DNA of 64,000 bases from Cristatella mucedo (GCA_009760855.2 WPIO01000001.1:19555501-19619500); one strand, 5' to 3'; positions 33,646 to 46,425 are shown, numbered from the stretch's first letter. Made by a program: numbers and translations. Notes: generated from the letters alone by a model not told the origin.

Positions 33646-34260
33646 TTTTTCTTGATGCCGTCTAATCTTTTCTAGCTGGCACTGTCAGGAGAATTGCGCG
33701 GCTTCGGTAGAGTCTCCGAGGACACAATCTTTATATGCCTGCGTGAAGATTCAGAGACTTTTTTTTATAAGTAGCCGATATTCCGCATATCTGCTGCCTG
33801 CAGCCACGCTTTGAACCTACGTGTTGATCCATAAAGGAGAGCATTCGAGACGCCTGCCAAGGATTTACGCCAAGCGTGAAAAGCATTTGCGGGTTGGAAG
33901 TTTTTATGACACAATTCAGGGACTCTGGTACAGCTGCACTAAGCTTGCAAACAATTTTTGTGCGTCGTCATTCTACTTCTATATCAAGCCACTTTCCATT
34001 TTAAAAGACAATTTTAGTCTACGAAAAGTTTGAAAACCTGTGCACAAGCTAGGCGTTTGCATTGTCTAACAAAAAATCAGCTTATTTACCGAAGCTTGTT
34101 CTACGATGTCGTTCGGTTGCATTGTGTGTAAAAAAATGACAATAAGCTGGTAACAGCCGCTGGTTAACCTTAAAATAGTTCGACTATTGTATCACCTTTT
34201 TTATATCACCTTGTCTATAGCATGACTTTGTCACAGAACGTCACCTCAGTGTACCACATA
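33646..34260. other. Unassigned DNA
   Basis: No gene or repeat copy was recognised. Confidence 0.4.
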
Positions 34261-34261
34261 C

Positions 34262-34263
34262 GT

Positions 34264-34301
<38 letters not shown>

Positions 34302-34305
34302 CATG
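34262..34305. repeat. (CA)n(TA)n microsatellite
   Basis: About eight CA units are followed by about twelve TA units. Confidence 0.85.
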
Positions 34306-34394
34306 CATAGGATTATATTATTACTTGTTATATGTATTTTTTAGGTATTATACAGTTTTGTGTCGTTATATATACTCAGATATCAATACAATAC

Positions 34395-34520
34395 ATGTAA
34401 TTATTTTATAGCACCTTAAGAAACTTAATATCTATCCAGGCGCTTCACAGAGGCAGCATGACTCGAGCCTACGACCTTGATCATCAAAGTCGAGCACCTT
34501 GACCTCCCTGGGACAAACCA
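34395..34520 (-). mobile_element. SINE1 copy, diverged
   Basis: Minus-strand tail hairpin (TAGCACCTTAAGAAACTTAA to CCAGGCGCTT), then GACTCGAGCCTACGACCTTG of the B-box region. Confidence 0.6.
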
Positions 34521-35597
34521 GGACGAACTGCTGAAGGCGTGGTCTCTACAGAATTTGAGGCTGCTTTGAGGCACAAGTATACAAACAGATGCAAGTGAGC
34601 GGATTTTATTAATGAATTACCGAGGAGCTGGAATTTCCTATATGTAAACTGAAGTAAGAGAATAAAGGGACCTTCTGTACAAGCGAGGGACAGAAACGCC
34701 AAAATCTAGACGCTGCTTGATGGTAGGTGTCGTCCCATAAATGCCGAAACAGCCCGTAAACATAGTTATCAATAAACTATATCCTTACGATTGTATCAGT
34801 GCCATTATAACTCCATCCCATTACTGCCTCTCGATGAAGCTATGCCAAGATTATAGCGAAGTAGTTACCTCAAGCCTAACTTCGTCTGAATGCTCCGGGG
34901 GAAACTAGACGCAACTGGTGGAAAACTGGTCTGGCACCGTCTTGCACGCACCAAATTCTTCCTTCCGTAATTATAACGTGCCTGTATCCATATATCCATA
35001 ACTTTTCGCATCTTATATGACGCTGCACAGTATATGTAGTTCAGATCACCTCGCAGCAAAACGATATGCTGAATGTGGCTCCACCCTGTCACCTCCATTG
35101 CAATACAGGATGCGTGGATCTTCGTTGTTTAACTTGTAAGATGCCGATGACCATTGCTAGTGCCTTGAATCTGAGTCCCGTAAACGAGCGTATAATTACG
35201 GTCAAAGTGGCTTGACATGTAAATACAAAACTAGCATGTGAACTCGAAATGTCTGTAATCAAGTAGTCATAATGCTCTGTTTTAAATTTCTCTGCTAATT
35301 AACTAGAATCTCTGTTGCGCTAGAGCACGAGATTGAGATAGGTATAATTGTTCTGCAGTTCTACTCAAAGACTTGAGAATCAGCTTGATACTTACAGATA
35401 AATTCCAGCTAATACGTCAATGCACATTGTGTTGCTAACCACGCCGCCTTCGATAATGAAATTGCATTGGGATATGTTGTCAGATATATTGTTTTAGCTG
35501 CGAAGTAAGGAGAGAGCTTAAAAGCTCGCACTCCCAATAGCCTCCGCATGCATTGGTCAATTGCCCTTCGTAGGGGATAATTAGTCAAATAATGATG
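34521..35597. other. Unassigned DNA
   Basis: No gene or shared repeat was recognised. Confidence 0.4.
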
Positions 35598-36400
35598 ACA
35601 ACAATAATGGAGCATTCATATTGCGCCCCGAGAAGACCAAATCTCTTTCTATGAACTTTACGTATGCCAAAAAGAAATTAATTCAATTGGTTACTTATAA
35701 CATTCACAATTCCAACGCTCGTAAGAACGCAATGGACAGTAAACTTGAACTTGGAACAGAGACTGTGAGGAACAGGCAAGATATGTTTATTTGTTTTTTA
35801 ATTTCTTTATATCCGGAGACACGCGACGTCAGACGGGAGGGAGTTCGAGGATTTGGGAATATAGGGGCAGAACAAACGGTCTCCCAATGACTTCAAAGTA
35901 GCTTGGAAGCGTAACCGAGACACCTGAGTCAGAAGAGCGGGTGCTACGATACGATGCCTGAACAGAAAGTACTTCAGATCGATGAGACGCCCAATTATGA
36001 ATTAATAATGCAGATCGATACGGCGCCTGATCAAAAAGTATTTCAGATTCATAGATCCGAGCAAGATAAAGAATAAGACTGAGCGACAGAACCTTGAAGT
36101 ACGCGTTACGAATGATGAAAATGCACTCTAGATTAGTGGAAGTCGTGCAATGTGGTATTTGCATAGTCTTCAATAGAAATGCCTAGAAATGTCGGCTTTT
36201 GCAACAGCTGTAATCATCCTTCTCACTATTAGAAAAACCTGCAAGTAGTGAGATGCATAAGTCTAGACGGTATATAGCGACTTCATAAATCAGCTTTGCT
36301 GTGTTATCCTTGTCAAGACGCACCAAAGTCTTTAAAATGTTGCATAAATCCTAAAGATTCATGGAGCATTTCAGGACTTTCTTGAATTTACCTTAAGCAT
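35598..36400 (-). mobile_element. LINE-A relic, old
   Basis: A decayed tail (ACAACAATAATG, GCGCCCCGAGAAGACCAAAT) is followed by scattered LINE-A C-terminal matches (GAGCGACAGAACCTTGAAGT, TTTTGCAACAGCTGTAATCA, GTTATCCTTGTCAAGACG). It is much more diverged than the copies at 16.6 and 39 kb. Confidence 0.6.
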
Positions 36401-37383
36401 CCAAGATAGGAAATTGCATATAAAAGTGTGGATGAATTAAAATTAACTTGTGTGAATAGCACTATATTGCGTATGTGCTCACCATTTTTAATGCAACATC
36501 GCACCGTGGCACTTGAAGTGCACTGACCGAGCTCTATCAAAGTTCTCGCCTGCATGCATAGCATTTTCCCGAAACTTATTTCTTAGAATTTATGTAAGTC
36601 ATCATATTATAGATTTGATACAGAAATTAAACGATTTCATTTTAATCTTGTTTCTGAAAACAAAAAACCTAGTAATTATAATTACAGTAACAGAATGAAA
36701 GTCTTCAGAAGAATGTTACACGACTAATAATTACTTCTTAGCTGATCTTAACCAGTAAAGGTCAACATTGTTCACCCTTATAATGTATAATCACTGTCTT
36801 TTGTGCTATTGAATCTATAAGCATTAGCGAAAGTGGTTGGCTAGACTAGAACATAGGATGCATTATTGCCGCTCTCTTTTTTTTAATTTGGTCCAGTCTG
36901 ACACTGCTCATATGCAGCACAATAGCCAGCAGTGACGAGCTTTTACTTTTAGGATGCACATTAGCCTTTTGCGGCGGTCAAAAGAGAGAAACTAGCACAT
37001 GGAGCCCCCGTTCTCGATTTTATCAGCCGCTTTTGCCGAGACTATTCGCGAATCTTTTAAGGGACATTTCAACAGCGGCTGCGTAGGTGACGAATGTACG
37101 CAAACTATGTTATAGGTCAAAACTTTGATGCGTTTTATCGTATCACAATTTCTCACACGTGGGCGTTATACTTATTGCACCTCTACCTTTTAAATATGGC
37201 TGTAAAACGGATAGCTATATTGCCAGACCAAGAAAATTAATATTTTTGACGGTGAAATGTAGGTAAACATTTAAAGTTTGCGTTGAGTTAAAAAGCTAAT
37301 AAGGTCTATTTGCGAATCCTACTGATTACTAGAGAGCTCTACTTCGCCACCTAATTGGCTGTGAAAGCCAGCGATGAGCTTGT
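36401..37383. other. Unassigned AT-rich DNA
   Basis: No gene, repeat copy or long microsatellite was recognised. Confidence 0.4.
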
Positions 37384-37520
37384 GATAATAATAATAGTAG
37401 TAATAATAATAATAATACATTTGATATAGCGCCCTCAGAGAACTCATCGTTTTCTAGAATCTTTACGTTTACTTTAAAAACCACGATCGAATGATTCGTA
37501 ACCATAGATCCTGTAAGATT
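37384..37520 (-). mobile_element. LINE-A 3' tail fragment
   Basis: AAT/AGT repeats, then TATAGCGCCCTCAGAGAACT and part of the 3' UTR. Confidence 0.7.
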
Positions 37521-37619
37521 CTCAGCAAAGAGAAACACTTTTATGATAAGACGGGTTTGGTGGGTCCGTGGCGAACAAAATTATTCTCTCTGTCTGTCTC
37601 TCTCTCTCTTACTCTCTTT

Positions 37620-37752
37620 GCCGAGCTGGTTTGGTCTAGCGGTTAAGGTGCTCGCCCCGACCAAGGTCTGACTGAGGTCGTGGGCTCGAGCCCCGAGGCT
37701 ATGTGAAGCGCCTGAATAGAGATTAAGTTCTCTCGGGGCGCTATATAAATGA

Positions 37753-37756
<4 letters not shown>
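37620..37756 (+). mobile_element. SINE1 copy, well preserved
   Basis: This is the reference copy. The tRNA-derived head has an A-box region GTCTAGCGGTTAAGGTGCTC, then GAGGTCGTGGGCTCGAGCCC with its B box. The terminal hairpin is at 37707-37742, ending GGGGCGCTATATAAATGAAT. A long (TA)n follows directly, probably grown from the tail. Confidence 0.9.
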
Positions 37757-37851
<95 letters not shown>

Positions 37852-37898
37852 ACTCTCTCTCAAACACACACTCTTTCTTTCTCTCACTCACTCTCTCC

Positions 37899-37935
<37 letters not shown>
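37757..37935. repeat. (TA)n tracts around a CT-rich spacer
   Basis: About 90 bp of pure TA (37757-37848), a CT/CA-rich spacer, and a second TA run at 37902-37934. Confidence 0.95.
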
Positions 37936-37937
<2 letters not shown>

Positions 37938-38999
37938 TCCTCGCTCTCTCTCCCTATCTGTCCAAAAAGCTTTGTGACAGCTCTACAGAGACTAAAAGAT
38001 AATAGTACAGGCAACATACACCGGAGAGCTTTTGATAATCGTAAAGCGAGTAGCTAGTGATTGAGCACCACGGCTCAAGGCACTTCTGCACATCGGCTAA
38101 GCAACACCGGTGCTGATGCTATGCTAGTTCGCAGCGACAGAAAATGAGTCAGCCAATTTGTCTTGCAGCACCTGCTAATAGGAGAGGGCACATCAGGGGA
38201 AAGGGTCATTTTCCGATTCAAAAAAGATGTCGCCGCGACAGACTTTCTTTGATACCACGGTCAGCCGGTTTCCTTGATCTTTGATTAGCTCGACTCATTC
38301 ACCACGCAACCTCGGCAACGATTGCGATAAAAGGTTTTGCGGGGATGCAGTAAAAGGCTTTACTTCTGCATTTTGTTACAGTGCTGAGCACAATTCCAAA
38401 GCCCGTTTAAATGTAGCTTCCGCGCATTTTGATGCACAATTCTCGGCGAAGCCCCCATGTTGCCGAAGCGAGAAATACTTCCACAAGTTACCACAGGTAA
38501 ATGCCAAATGAATAGCGATAACTAGGATAAAAATTTGAACACCTTATTTTGCAACAATAAACTTAAAAATTATACTTGTTGCAACTCATTGGTCGTGGCA
38601 TGTTGAACTGCATGAGAATTTACCGGGCCGCAGCATTTCTTTTTTGTTATTGAATTTATAACGTGCTGCAACCAACTGTGTGCTAAGCCGACACGGTTGT
38701 TCCATGACAGGAGAGCTTTGGGCTGTCACGACAGAGCCGACGGATACTGGTAGCCAGGCACTGCCTATCAAGACGATGGAAAGTGGCATAATAATAATGA
38801 ACATGTGTACCACGTCATAGAAAACTAAATCTGTGTAGGTTCTTTGCATTAGGCCTAAACGTATTTGGTCAAGATGAATGTATCTCCAGTGTTTCTGAAA
38901 CGTTCGGGTTTTATATGTCATTGCTGCTACGCTTTGATACCATCCTTCAATTTTGCATCACTGTTGCAACCCACTCAAGTAATGCAAACTAATAATGCC
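37936..38999. other. Unassigned DNA
   Basis: A 111-codon minus-strand frame (38586-38921) contains the hydrophobic stretch HMFIIIMPLSIVLIGSAWLP. By eye this recalls part of cytochrome oxidase subunit I. It is too weak to call. Nothing else was recognised. Confidence 0.25.
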
Positions 39000-39004
39000 T
39001 CTTC

Positions 39005-40050
39005 TATTCCTAACTTAATAATCATAATAATTATACACTTGATAAAGCGCCCTCAGAGAACTCAATCTCTTTCTAGGCACGTTTCATTTGCTTCAAAGGA
39101 AACACGATCGAACGGCGAGTGGTATCATAATTGATAGGGAAAATGAATAATATTGTTAGTGGTGACGTGCACAGGGTCGGCATGCAAGTGTGGTTAGTGG
39201 CAGTATGCACAGTTTCAGCACGCATAAGCACATCAAGGGCGAATCAGTGGGACCCACTATATGCTGTCCTAAATAGGTGTGTTTATAAGTTCTTTGTAAA
39301 TGTGGTCAAGTCAGGAGATGTTCTGACGCAAGTCGGGAGGGATTTCCAAGCTTTGGGAGCTTACGAACTAAATGCACGGTCTCCAAAGGATTTCAGGTTT
39401 GTACGAGGTAGTGATAAACTGTTAAATTCCGAAAAGCGGGTGGTACGATGCTTGGCCTGATGGTGGAGTATATCTGAGAGAAAGGTTGGAGCCAAAGAAT
39501 GAAGTGACCTAAAAGTGAGCGACAAAACCTTGAAGTCGATCCATTGCTTGACTGGTAGCCAGTGCAGATCGGCGAGAAGGGGTGTGATATGGTAGCTGCG
39601 ACGCTCACGACAGACAAGCTTGGCTGCAGAGTTTTGCACAAGCTGTAATCGCCTGATTGCACATGCCGGAGGCCAGCAAGCAGCGAGTTACAGAAATCAA
39701 GATGGGATGTTACAAATGCATGGACCAACTTAGACGTGGTATCCTTATCTAAACAAGCCCAAATTTTAGCAATGTTATATAGCTGAAATTAGGCAGACTT
39801 GATTGTTGGGCTGGTTTGGTCGTCTAACGAGAGGTCACATTAGAACACTACACCTAGAATTCATGCAGATTCAACATTAGATATGTTGCTGGCAGAGCCA
39901 ATTTTGAGCGTAAGTCTTTTCAATTTCTGAATCACACTGGGTTTTCCCATAACTAGTAAGTTAGTTGTATCATCATTCGATAAAGAAATGTGCTGCCATC
40001 TCTGTGGGAGTGTCATCAATACATGCAGCAAGGAAGTTGAGAGAAATAAT
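39005..40050 (-). mobile_element. LINE-A, 5'-truncated
   Basis: AAT-type repeats and hairpin at 39015-39090, 3' UTR to about 39255, then the C-terminal coding region with frames at 39361-39728 (QNSAAKLVCRERRSYHITP, APTFLSDILHHQAKHRTTRF). It ends near 40050 in the KTNLLVM region. Frameshifts separate the pieces. Confidence 0.8.
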
Positions 40051-40164
40051 AAAAAAGAATTTGATTCCTCATTCATAATTGTCGTATAGTCCAGAATTTT
40101 ACAGTATTGGAACTCACATAGCTTAGCTTGGTGCAGGATTATAGCTACCACAGAGTCTACAAAT

Positions 40165-40300
40165 AATAATAATGCCTTGTATATAGAACCTGGATAGAAA
40201 TAAATCTCCATCCTGGCGCTTTACAGCTCACTGCAGGAGAAGGTATAACCAAGGGGTTTATGATAAGCAAGGCATTGTGCTTAAACAAGCAAGCAAATAC
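40165..40300 (-). mobile_element. Tail of a third LINE-like family, copy 1
   Basis: AATAATAATAATG, then a decayed hairpin (TAGAACCTGGATAGAAATAA to CCTGGCGCTTTACAGCTC). It resembles 47622-47760 more than LINE-A does (both have GCACTTT/GCGCTTT, then CTC-x-TGCA-x-GAGAA and a GTTTA block). Confidence 0.45.
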
Positions 40301-41314
40301 ACTCAGGGCAGCTAGTTAGTAGGATTCTTGGTTAGTAACATGCACTGTTTGTACAATATGCATTGCTTATTAATTTGTACAGTTGTATCAGTTAAGACGA
40401 GTTTGGAATGGATTTATATATTGACAGTAAGAGCTGACAGCCGACAAGGTTGAATGGAGTGAATGGTTTGTTTAAATTGACAATGTGTGATGACTGTGGC
40501 CGAATATTCTCAACTGAGCCCGGAATGGTTTCTCGGATAAGAGAAATCATTACTGCCTTGGTTTTGGCTATCGTATTTATTCATTGGAGAACTTTCTAAC
40601 GCCACACCCTGAGCTAGGTTTATGCGAAAGACATTGCCTGATGCTAATCCGTGAGCTCGTAGTAAAATACGCAAGATTATGTATTCGGTGCCGACATGCA
40701 CATTCAAAACATTATTATTTACTATGGTAGTCATTTCTTTACTATGCTGTTTCATAGACACCCCTTAACTTGGCTAAAGCTAATGCTGACTGCAGCAGTC
40801 GTAAATTTTGACAGTGTACATCAATATTAAACTATTTTGTATTAAGTTCGATCTCCGTTATCAGACATCTTGTTTCTAAGCATCTTTGCCAAACATTGCA
40901 ACCACGCTTCCGCCTTTCGAAGATGGGGAAAATTACGTATTTTTCGATTCAGCTTTTGTTCTTTTGTGGTCTCGATCAACCCGATTTAATTGCGATCCAC
41001 AAATCATAAAATTGTGCAAAAATGACTACCACACAAATGAATACGCTACAATTAAATTTGGATACAGAGATACTAAAAAACCAAAACCGTACCTCATTTC
41101 ATGTACTTATTAACTATGCAATGCAGGTAAGCAGTCAGAAATGACTGAAATTGAGTTTCTTAACACTTCTAGAAGAATTTAATTTTGCTGGCGATTATAA
41201 ACGCACTTATACATTCATTCATGCAATACATCCCAATTCGGCTTGAGCACTTAATTAGAAATTTTAAAGCCGAAGATTTTGAGCCCTACGCTCATCGCCT
41301 AATGACGAGTAGCA
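40301..41314. other. Unassigned AT-rich DNA
   Basis: A 75-codon plus-strand frame at 40886-41113 has no recognised motif. Nothing else was seen. Confidence 0.35.
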
Positions 41315-41905
41315 TAGCAAAACTCTGCAGCTCAGCTTGTGTGGTGTGAGCGTCGCTGCTACCACAACGCACCACTTCTCGCCGATCTGCACGATCTCCC
41401 AAACCAGAAGCGCTTTGACTTCAAAGTTCTGTCACTCACTTTTAGTTCCCTTGATTTCCTGGCTCTAGCCTACCTAGAAGAAATATTTCTCAACCAGGCT
41501 ATTCATCGTACTATCTAGTTTTCTGAACCGATTTGCTTAGATATACATTGTTCAAACCTCAAATCCTTTGGAGAACGTGCCTTCAGTTCGAATGCTCCCA
41601 AAGCCTGGAACTCACTCCTGATTGACATCACAAATCCCCTGACTTGACAGCATTTAAAAAGAAACTTAAAGCGGAATTGTTATTAAAACATTTAGCTTTT
41701 ACTTGTGCTTCGTCTTTTGTGTGCTTATATGTGTTGACACTGTGCATGCTGCTACCAAACATGTTTACTCTGTGTATGTCACCTCTTACCATGTCATGCA
41801 TGCGGACATTTTGCATATTACCACCGATCATTTGATCATGCTTCTTAAAAGCTTATGTAAAGTGCCTAGAAAGAGAAAAACTAGGCTCTCTGATATCGCG
41901 ATACA
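41315..41905 (+). mobile_element. LINE-A 3' relic with tail
   Basis: It runs from CAAAACTCTGCAGCTCAGCT (the QNSAAQL segment) through the decayed C-terminal domain, the CATGC-rich 3' UTR (41735-41835) and a decayed terminal hairpin (AAAGTGCCTAGAAAGAGAAA). All frames are broken. Confidence 0.75.
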
Positions 41906-41924
41906 AATATAGCGTTATTACTGT

Positions 41925-42040
41925 TAGCTCAATCGGTAGATGTGTAACACTGAGTTCGCGAAGCCTTTCCCGCCCAAGTCGTGAGTTCTTTCTAGGCTCA
42001 TCCCGGTGGCAGGCAGTCTCAGGTCCCTTTTTATATTTGA
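41925..42040 (+). mobile_element. tRNA-like sequence, possible third SINE family
   Basis: TAGCTCAATCGGTAGATGTG is a good Pol III A-box/D-arm match. The B-box region 40-50 bp on (GTCGTGAGTTCTTTCTAGG) is poor, and no cloverleaf could be closed. It is called a tRNA-derived relic rather than a tRNA gene. Confidence 0.4.
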
Positions 42041-43249
42041 AGTGTGAAAACCAATAAAGAAAGATTCTTAAATTAAAATAATCTTGTGCAGAAGAGCTAC
42101 TTGCAATGATTTGCTGGTCTTTTCGATCTAAATATGTGCTCTACAGTAGGCATACACAATTAGGTACATGAGCAGTCATTGCTAAATGCTATCACTGTAT
42201 TGAAATACTGCCTCTTCTATTCCAAAGCTTTGATACTACTTGAATTCAAATATTGGCTCCTTACAATTTCTATAATTTTTCTCAACATCTGTCACTCCTG
42301 TACACTAAGGCAAGGGATTTGACAATAGTACACGGGCAAATGAAAAGAAGGAAACGCCTTCTGAAGTTTTCAAGCCGCTCACATGCATTATCACTAGTTA
42401 CTCGACACCTCGATTCATTCTTAAAGTTGCTGGATTCAAGAAGTCTAGCCCAAAAAACTCCAACCTGTCTCAAATATAAAAGACATAGCTTCGTCATTAT
42501 CTCAAACTCTGTAACTTGTTAGGGTCTTTGTGGTCTTGGCTAGTTCAAAGTTCAAAACACCCATTACGAAGTCGTGGCTGTGCTCATGTCCAGCAGTCTT
42601 GTGAAAGTGATTTCCGCTGTCACCGCAACTAATTTTTCATTTAAGTAGTGTAGGAGAGCATATCTTAAAGCAGAAAGTAAAAATAGAGCGTTTACATAGT
42701 CGAGCAGAAAAAATCTTTATCAATCAATATTAAAAGGAGGAAATATTTGTTCTTGCATTTTCAGCTTAAATGCCAAGTTGTAATTGAAATAAATATTTTA
42801 TTTCATATGTGAATTTAAAAATCAACTTAAAAATAGAATTCCGGCATGCAATGTATATACGAACCATGATGCTTAATCATCAGATAAGCATTGGCCATCC
42901 GATGTGCTGCCACTCGTCAGCCATTCCTCAAGCAAGCGTTGGTTTTTGCATCCCTTCCAAAACTACATCCATCATGTCTCAACGTAATGTGTCACCCTTC
43001 AATGGTTTGCTACTGGTAAACGAGTGGTCACGTCACTTTCTTCTCGGCTTAAAAAATGAATGATAACATTTATTAGAATTTACAAAAGCCTATTTTTATC
43101 AAGGAATTGAAAATTAAGATTTTAATTTCCGTAGAGATGCTTAAGGACGGTTGGGCAATGAAAAATATTATAATAAAAATGAATGAAGAAATACAGAACA
43201 ATAGAAAGAAAAGATGAAAGAAAGGAAAATAAAGATGGGGGAACCTGCA
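42041..43249. other. Unassigned AT-rich DNA
   Basis: Overlapping frames at 42253-42522 on both strands have no recognised motif. No repeat copy was seen. Confidence 0.35.
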
Positions 43250-43430
43250 GCAACGGAATGAAAGAACCTCAAATGAAGTGAAAGGGCCTAGATTTCATAC
43301 GCAGACTAATGGGAAGCCAGTAGAGGTAAATGAGAAGAAATGGTGTACTGTGGTAGCTATTAAATGATGGACGAGGCTTACTGCCGAATTTCGAACCGTC
43401 GGCATTCTTTTTATATGTTATATCCCCATT
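43250..43430 (-). mobile_element. Possible LINE-A relic, old
   Basis: Weak colinear matches to the LINE-A C-terminal region on the minus strand (AATGGGAAGCCAGTAGAGGT, then GAGAAGAAATGGTGTACTGT). No tail and no frame. Confidence 0.35.
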
Positions 43431-43825
43431 GCTAGCTGCAAGCCGGGTGGACAGCGGTCAGTGCAGCTGCTGCGAGAAATACGGGCATGAAGGAAACGCT
43501 TATTTGCCAAAGTGAGTTATGGCGGTTACTTCTGATAATGATGACAGTGCGGGTGCATTAGTTGCAGCCCGCATAGCTTGGACTCGGAGCCTCGATTATC
43601 GGGCGGCGTTACTCGGATGGCATGCGAGGTTCTGTAGCTCCGCCTACTTCTCGTGTGCAAGCGTCGATCCCTGGTTATAGGACCACTATAAGAGATGACG
43701 TGGCCATCCGCACGGGCAGAGACATCGTCTGAGAATTGTCGAGGACTGGCTAATCATGACCACGATCAAATGGATCACAGTTGCTGTGGCCGCGGTGCGT
43801 ATGAACGGTTATCAGCACCACGCAG

Positions 43826-44041
43826 CTAGCTGAGCTGCCGCCTTGCTGCTTTTCCCTTTGAATTCGCTTGCTTTTGGCTGGGTTTTTTCGAACGACGAGC
43901 AATGCCTCTTGGTCTCTTTAGTCTACGCATCTCTCGTGATTGCTTAGGCATCAGTGCTGCTATGCGCCGGCCGGAACGTCCCACACCAGCGTCCGGGGCC
44001 AGGTCCAAGAGGGAAAATGATCGCATACTTGCCATGCAGTA
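43826..44041 (-). CDS. Possible small basic protein, unrecognised
   Basis: On the minus strand, from the internal ATG (MASMRSFSLLDLAPD), the frame gives about 69 residues. The last 35 are rich in Lys and Arg (PKQSREMRRLKRPRGIARRS, then KKPSQKQANSKGKAARRQLS) and end at a stop. The composition would suit nucleic-acid binding. There is no support from neighbours, splice sites or family resemblance. A chance frame in a mildly GC-rich patch is at least as likely. Confidence 0.2.
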   Translation of the reverse strand, partial: YCMASMRSFSLLDLAPDAGVGRSGRRIAALMPKQSREMRRLKRPRGIARRSKKPSQKQANSKGKAARRQLS

Positions 44042-44160
44042 GCAACGCCGATTGCTCGGAATCAGAAAGATGCTGCGGACGCTACGGCGATGGGTGAGCA
44101 ACTGGAAATGCTATGCTAGGCCTCGCTTCGCTGCCGCTACTTAGGCTCAGGATGCTTCAG

Positions 44161-44188
44161 CTGTATGCATGCATATGCATGCATGCAG
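44161..44188. repeat. 28-bp near-perfect palindrome of ATGCAT units
   Basis: Centred at 44174/44175. The inner 20 bp (ATGCATGCATATGCATGCAT) is a perfect palindrome of alternating purine and pyrimidine, extended by CTG/CAG with one mismatch. Confidence 0.9.
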
Positions 44189-45435
<1,247 letters not shown>

Positions 45436-45633
45436 GAGCTGATCGCCTGCCTGAACGAGTGATGTTAATCTATCACTGCGAGCAAAAGCTGCATACTCTT
45501 TACATAACTCTGCTTGAGATTAGCCAAAGTTGGTCGCGCTCAGCGCTCCGAGCAGAATCCCTTATTCAGCGGTTATTGTGCGTGCTCCAACTGGCTCTGC
45601 TAATTCTATAAAATTTACTGCTCCTAATTGTAA

Positions 45634-45936
45634 TACACCTTAATCAGTTATGCTCGGCCGGAGATCGCTAGACCCTTTTCAAGCACAAGCCGTCGGCGTC
45701 CTCGAGCCAAACAACGAGCCATCCTACTACTGACAATAAAAACTAGTCTGAAGTGCATTCAGTGCGGCTACAGAGACCTGTCCGAGCACTGCAATAGAAA
45801 CATGCAGTGCCCAGTGCTCAAACACACCGCACCTGTTACTGTGGGGCGGACGCTGACGGCGATCAAGAGTCTACAGCAGCAGCTGGAGAGCCTGCTAGCG
45901 TTTTGCCGCAGTAGTCAGACTCAGATAGAAGAATGA
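45634..45936 (+). CDS. Candidate exon or retroelement ORF1 piece with a Cys/His cluster
   Basis: This frame is open for 100 codons between TAA at 45631 and TGA at 45934. Its first Met comes late (45802), so it would need a splice acceptor (CCCTTTTCAAG ends at 45683) or a lost start. It encodes a basic Ser/Arg stretch (SSTSRRRPRAKQR), then LKCIQCGYRDLSEHC, then NRNMQCPVLKH, then a Gln/Leu-rich, possibly helical tail (TLTAIKSLQQQLESLLAF) and ends TQIEE. The spacing C-x2-C-x7-H-C-x5-x-C suggests a small metal-binding fold. A LINE-B RT fragment begins 250 bp downstream, so it could be that element's ORF1. I do not recognise the family. Confidence 0.35.
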   Translation, partial: YTLISYARPEIARPFSSTSRRRPRAKQRAILLLTIKTSLKCIQCGYRDLSEHCNRNMQCPVLKHTAPVTVGRTLTAIKSLQQQLESLLAFCRSSQTQIEE

Positions 45937-46184
45937 AAATGGGAGACGCTCTCCGTGACGGATGATCAGCCTCACGGCGCTGCAGCTTGATCGGGCCCTA
46001 AAGTGAGTCTCAAGACACCACGTTCCATCGGCTTGGATCTTAGCCCAGCCCGATTTTGTTAACAGTTGACGAGCCGTGTTCTTGAAAAGTTGCAAACACT
46101 TCAAAGCAAATTGCACAAATTCGTGCCTCTGTAATGCCCTACTGACTAAAGCAATTATTGAGTTGCAACCTGCGATCTTCATTC

Positions 46185-46425
46185 AGAGAGTTTCCGAGGT
46201 TTCTGCTTGAGATGTGGCCCCTTGATAAATTCTAGTAAAAAGAGCTTGTCTCCTGAAGACTCCATAGCCTATACGATCCCCTATGCGGTCTCCACTGGCT
46301 TACAAACTTAACCCAGCTATGACTGAGATTGTTAACGCTTCTCTGGAAAGGGGGCTGACCCGAGTCCTTCAAATCGGTATCGTCCGTTCAATTGGTACAA
46401 CTCAATCCTAGGCCACTGCTCCGTA
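46185..46425 (+). mobile_element. LINE-B RT fragment
   Basis: TTTCCGAGGTTTCTGCTTGA and the following 220 bp match 11066-11270 in the long LINE-B, including the AGCTTGTCTCCTGAAGACTC block and CTTCAAATCGG. It is a short internal piece with no tail. Confidence 0.7.

Noticed and set aside
37581-38057. Ile/Tyr repeat frames of 90-124 codons
   Set aside because: Translations of (TA)n.
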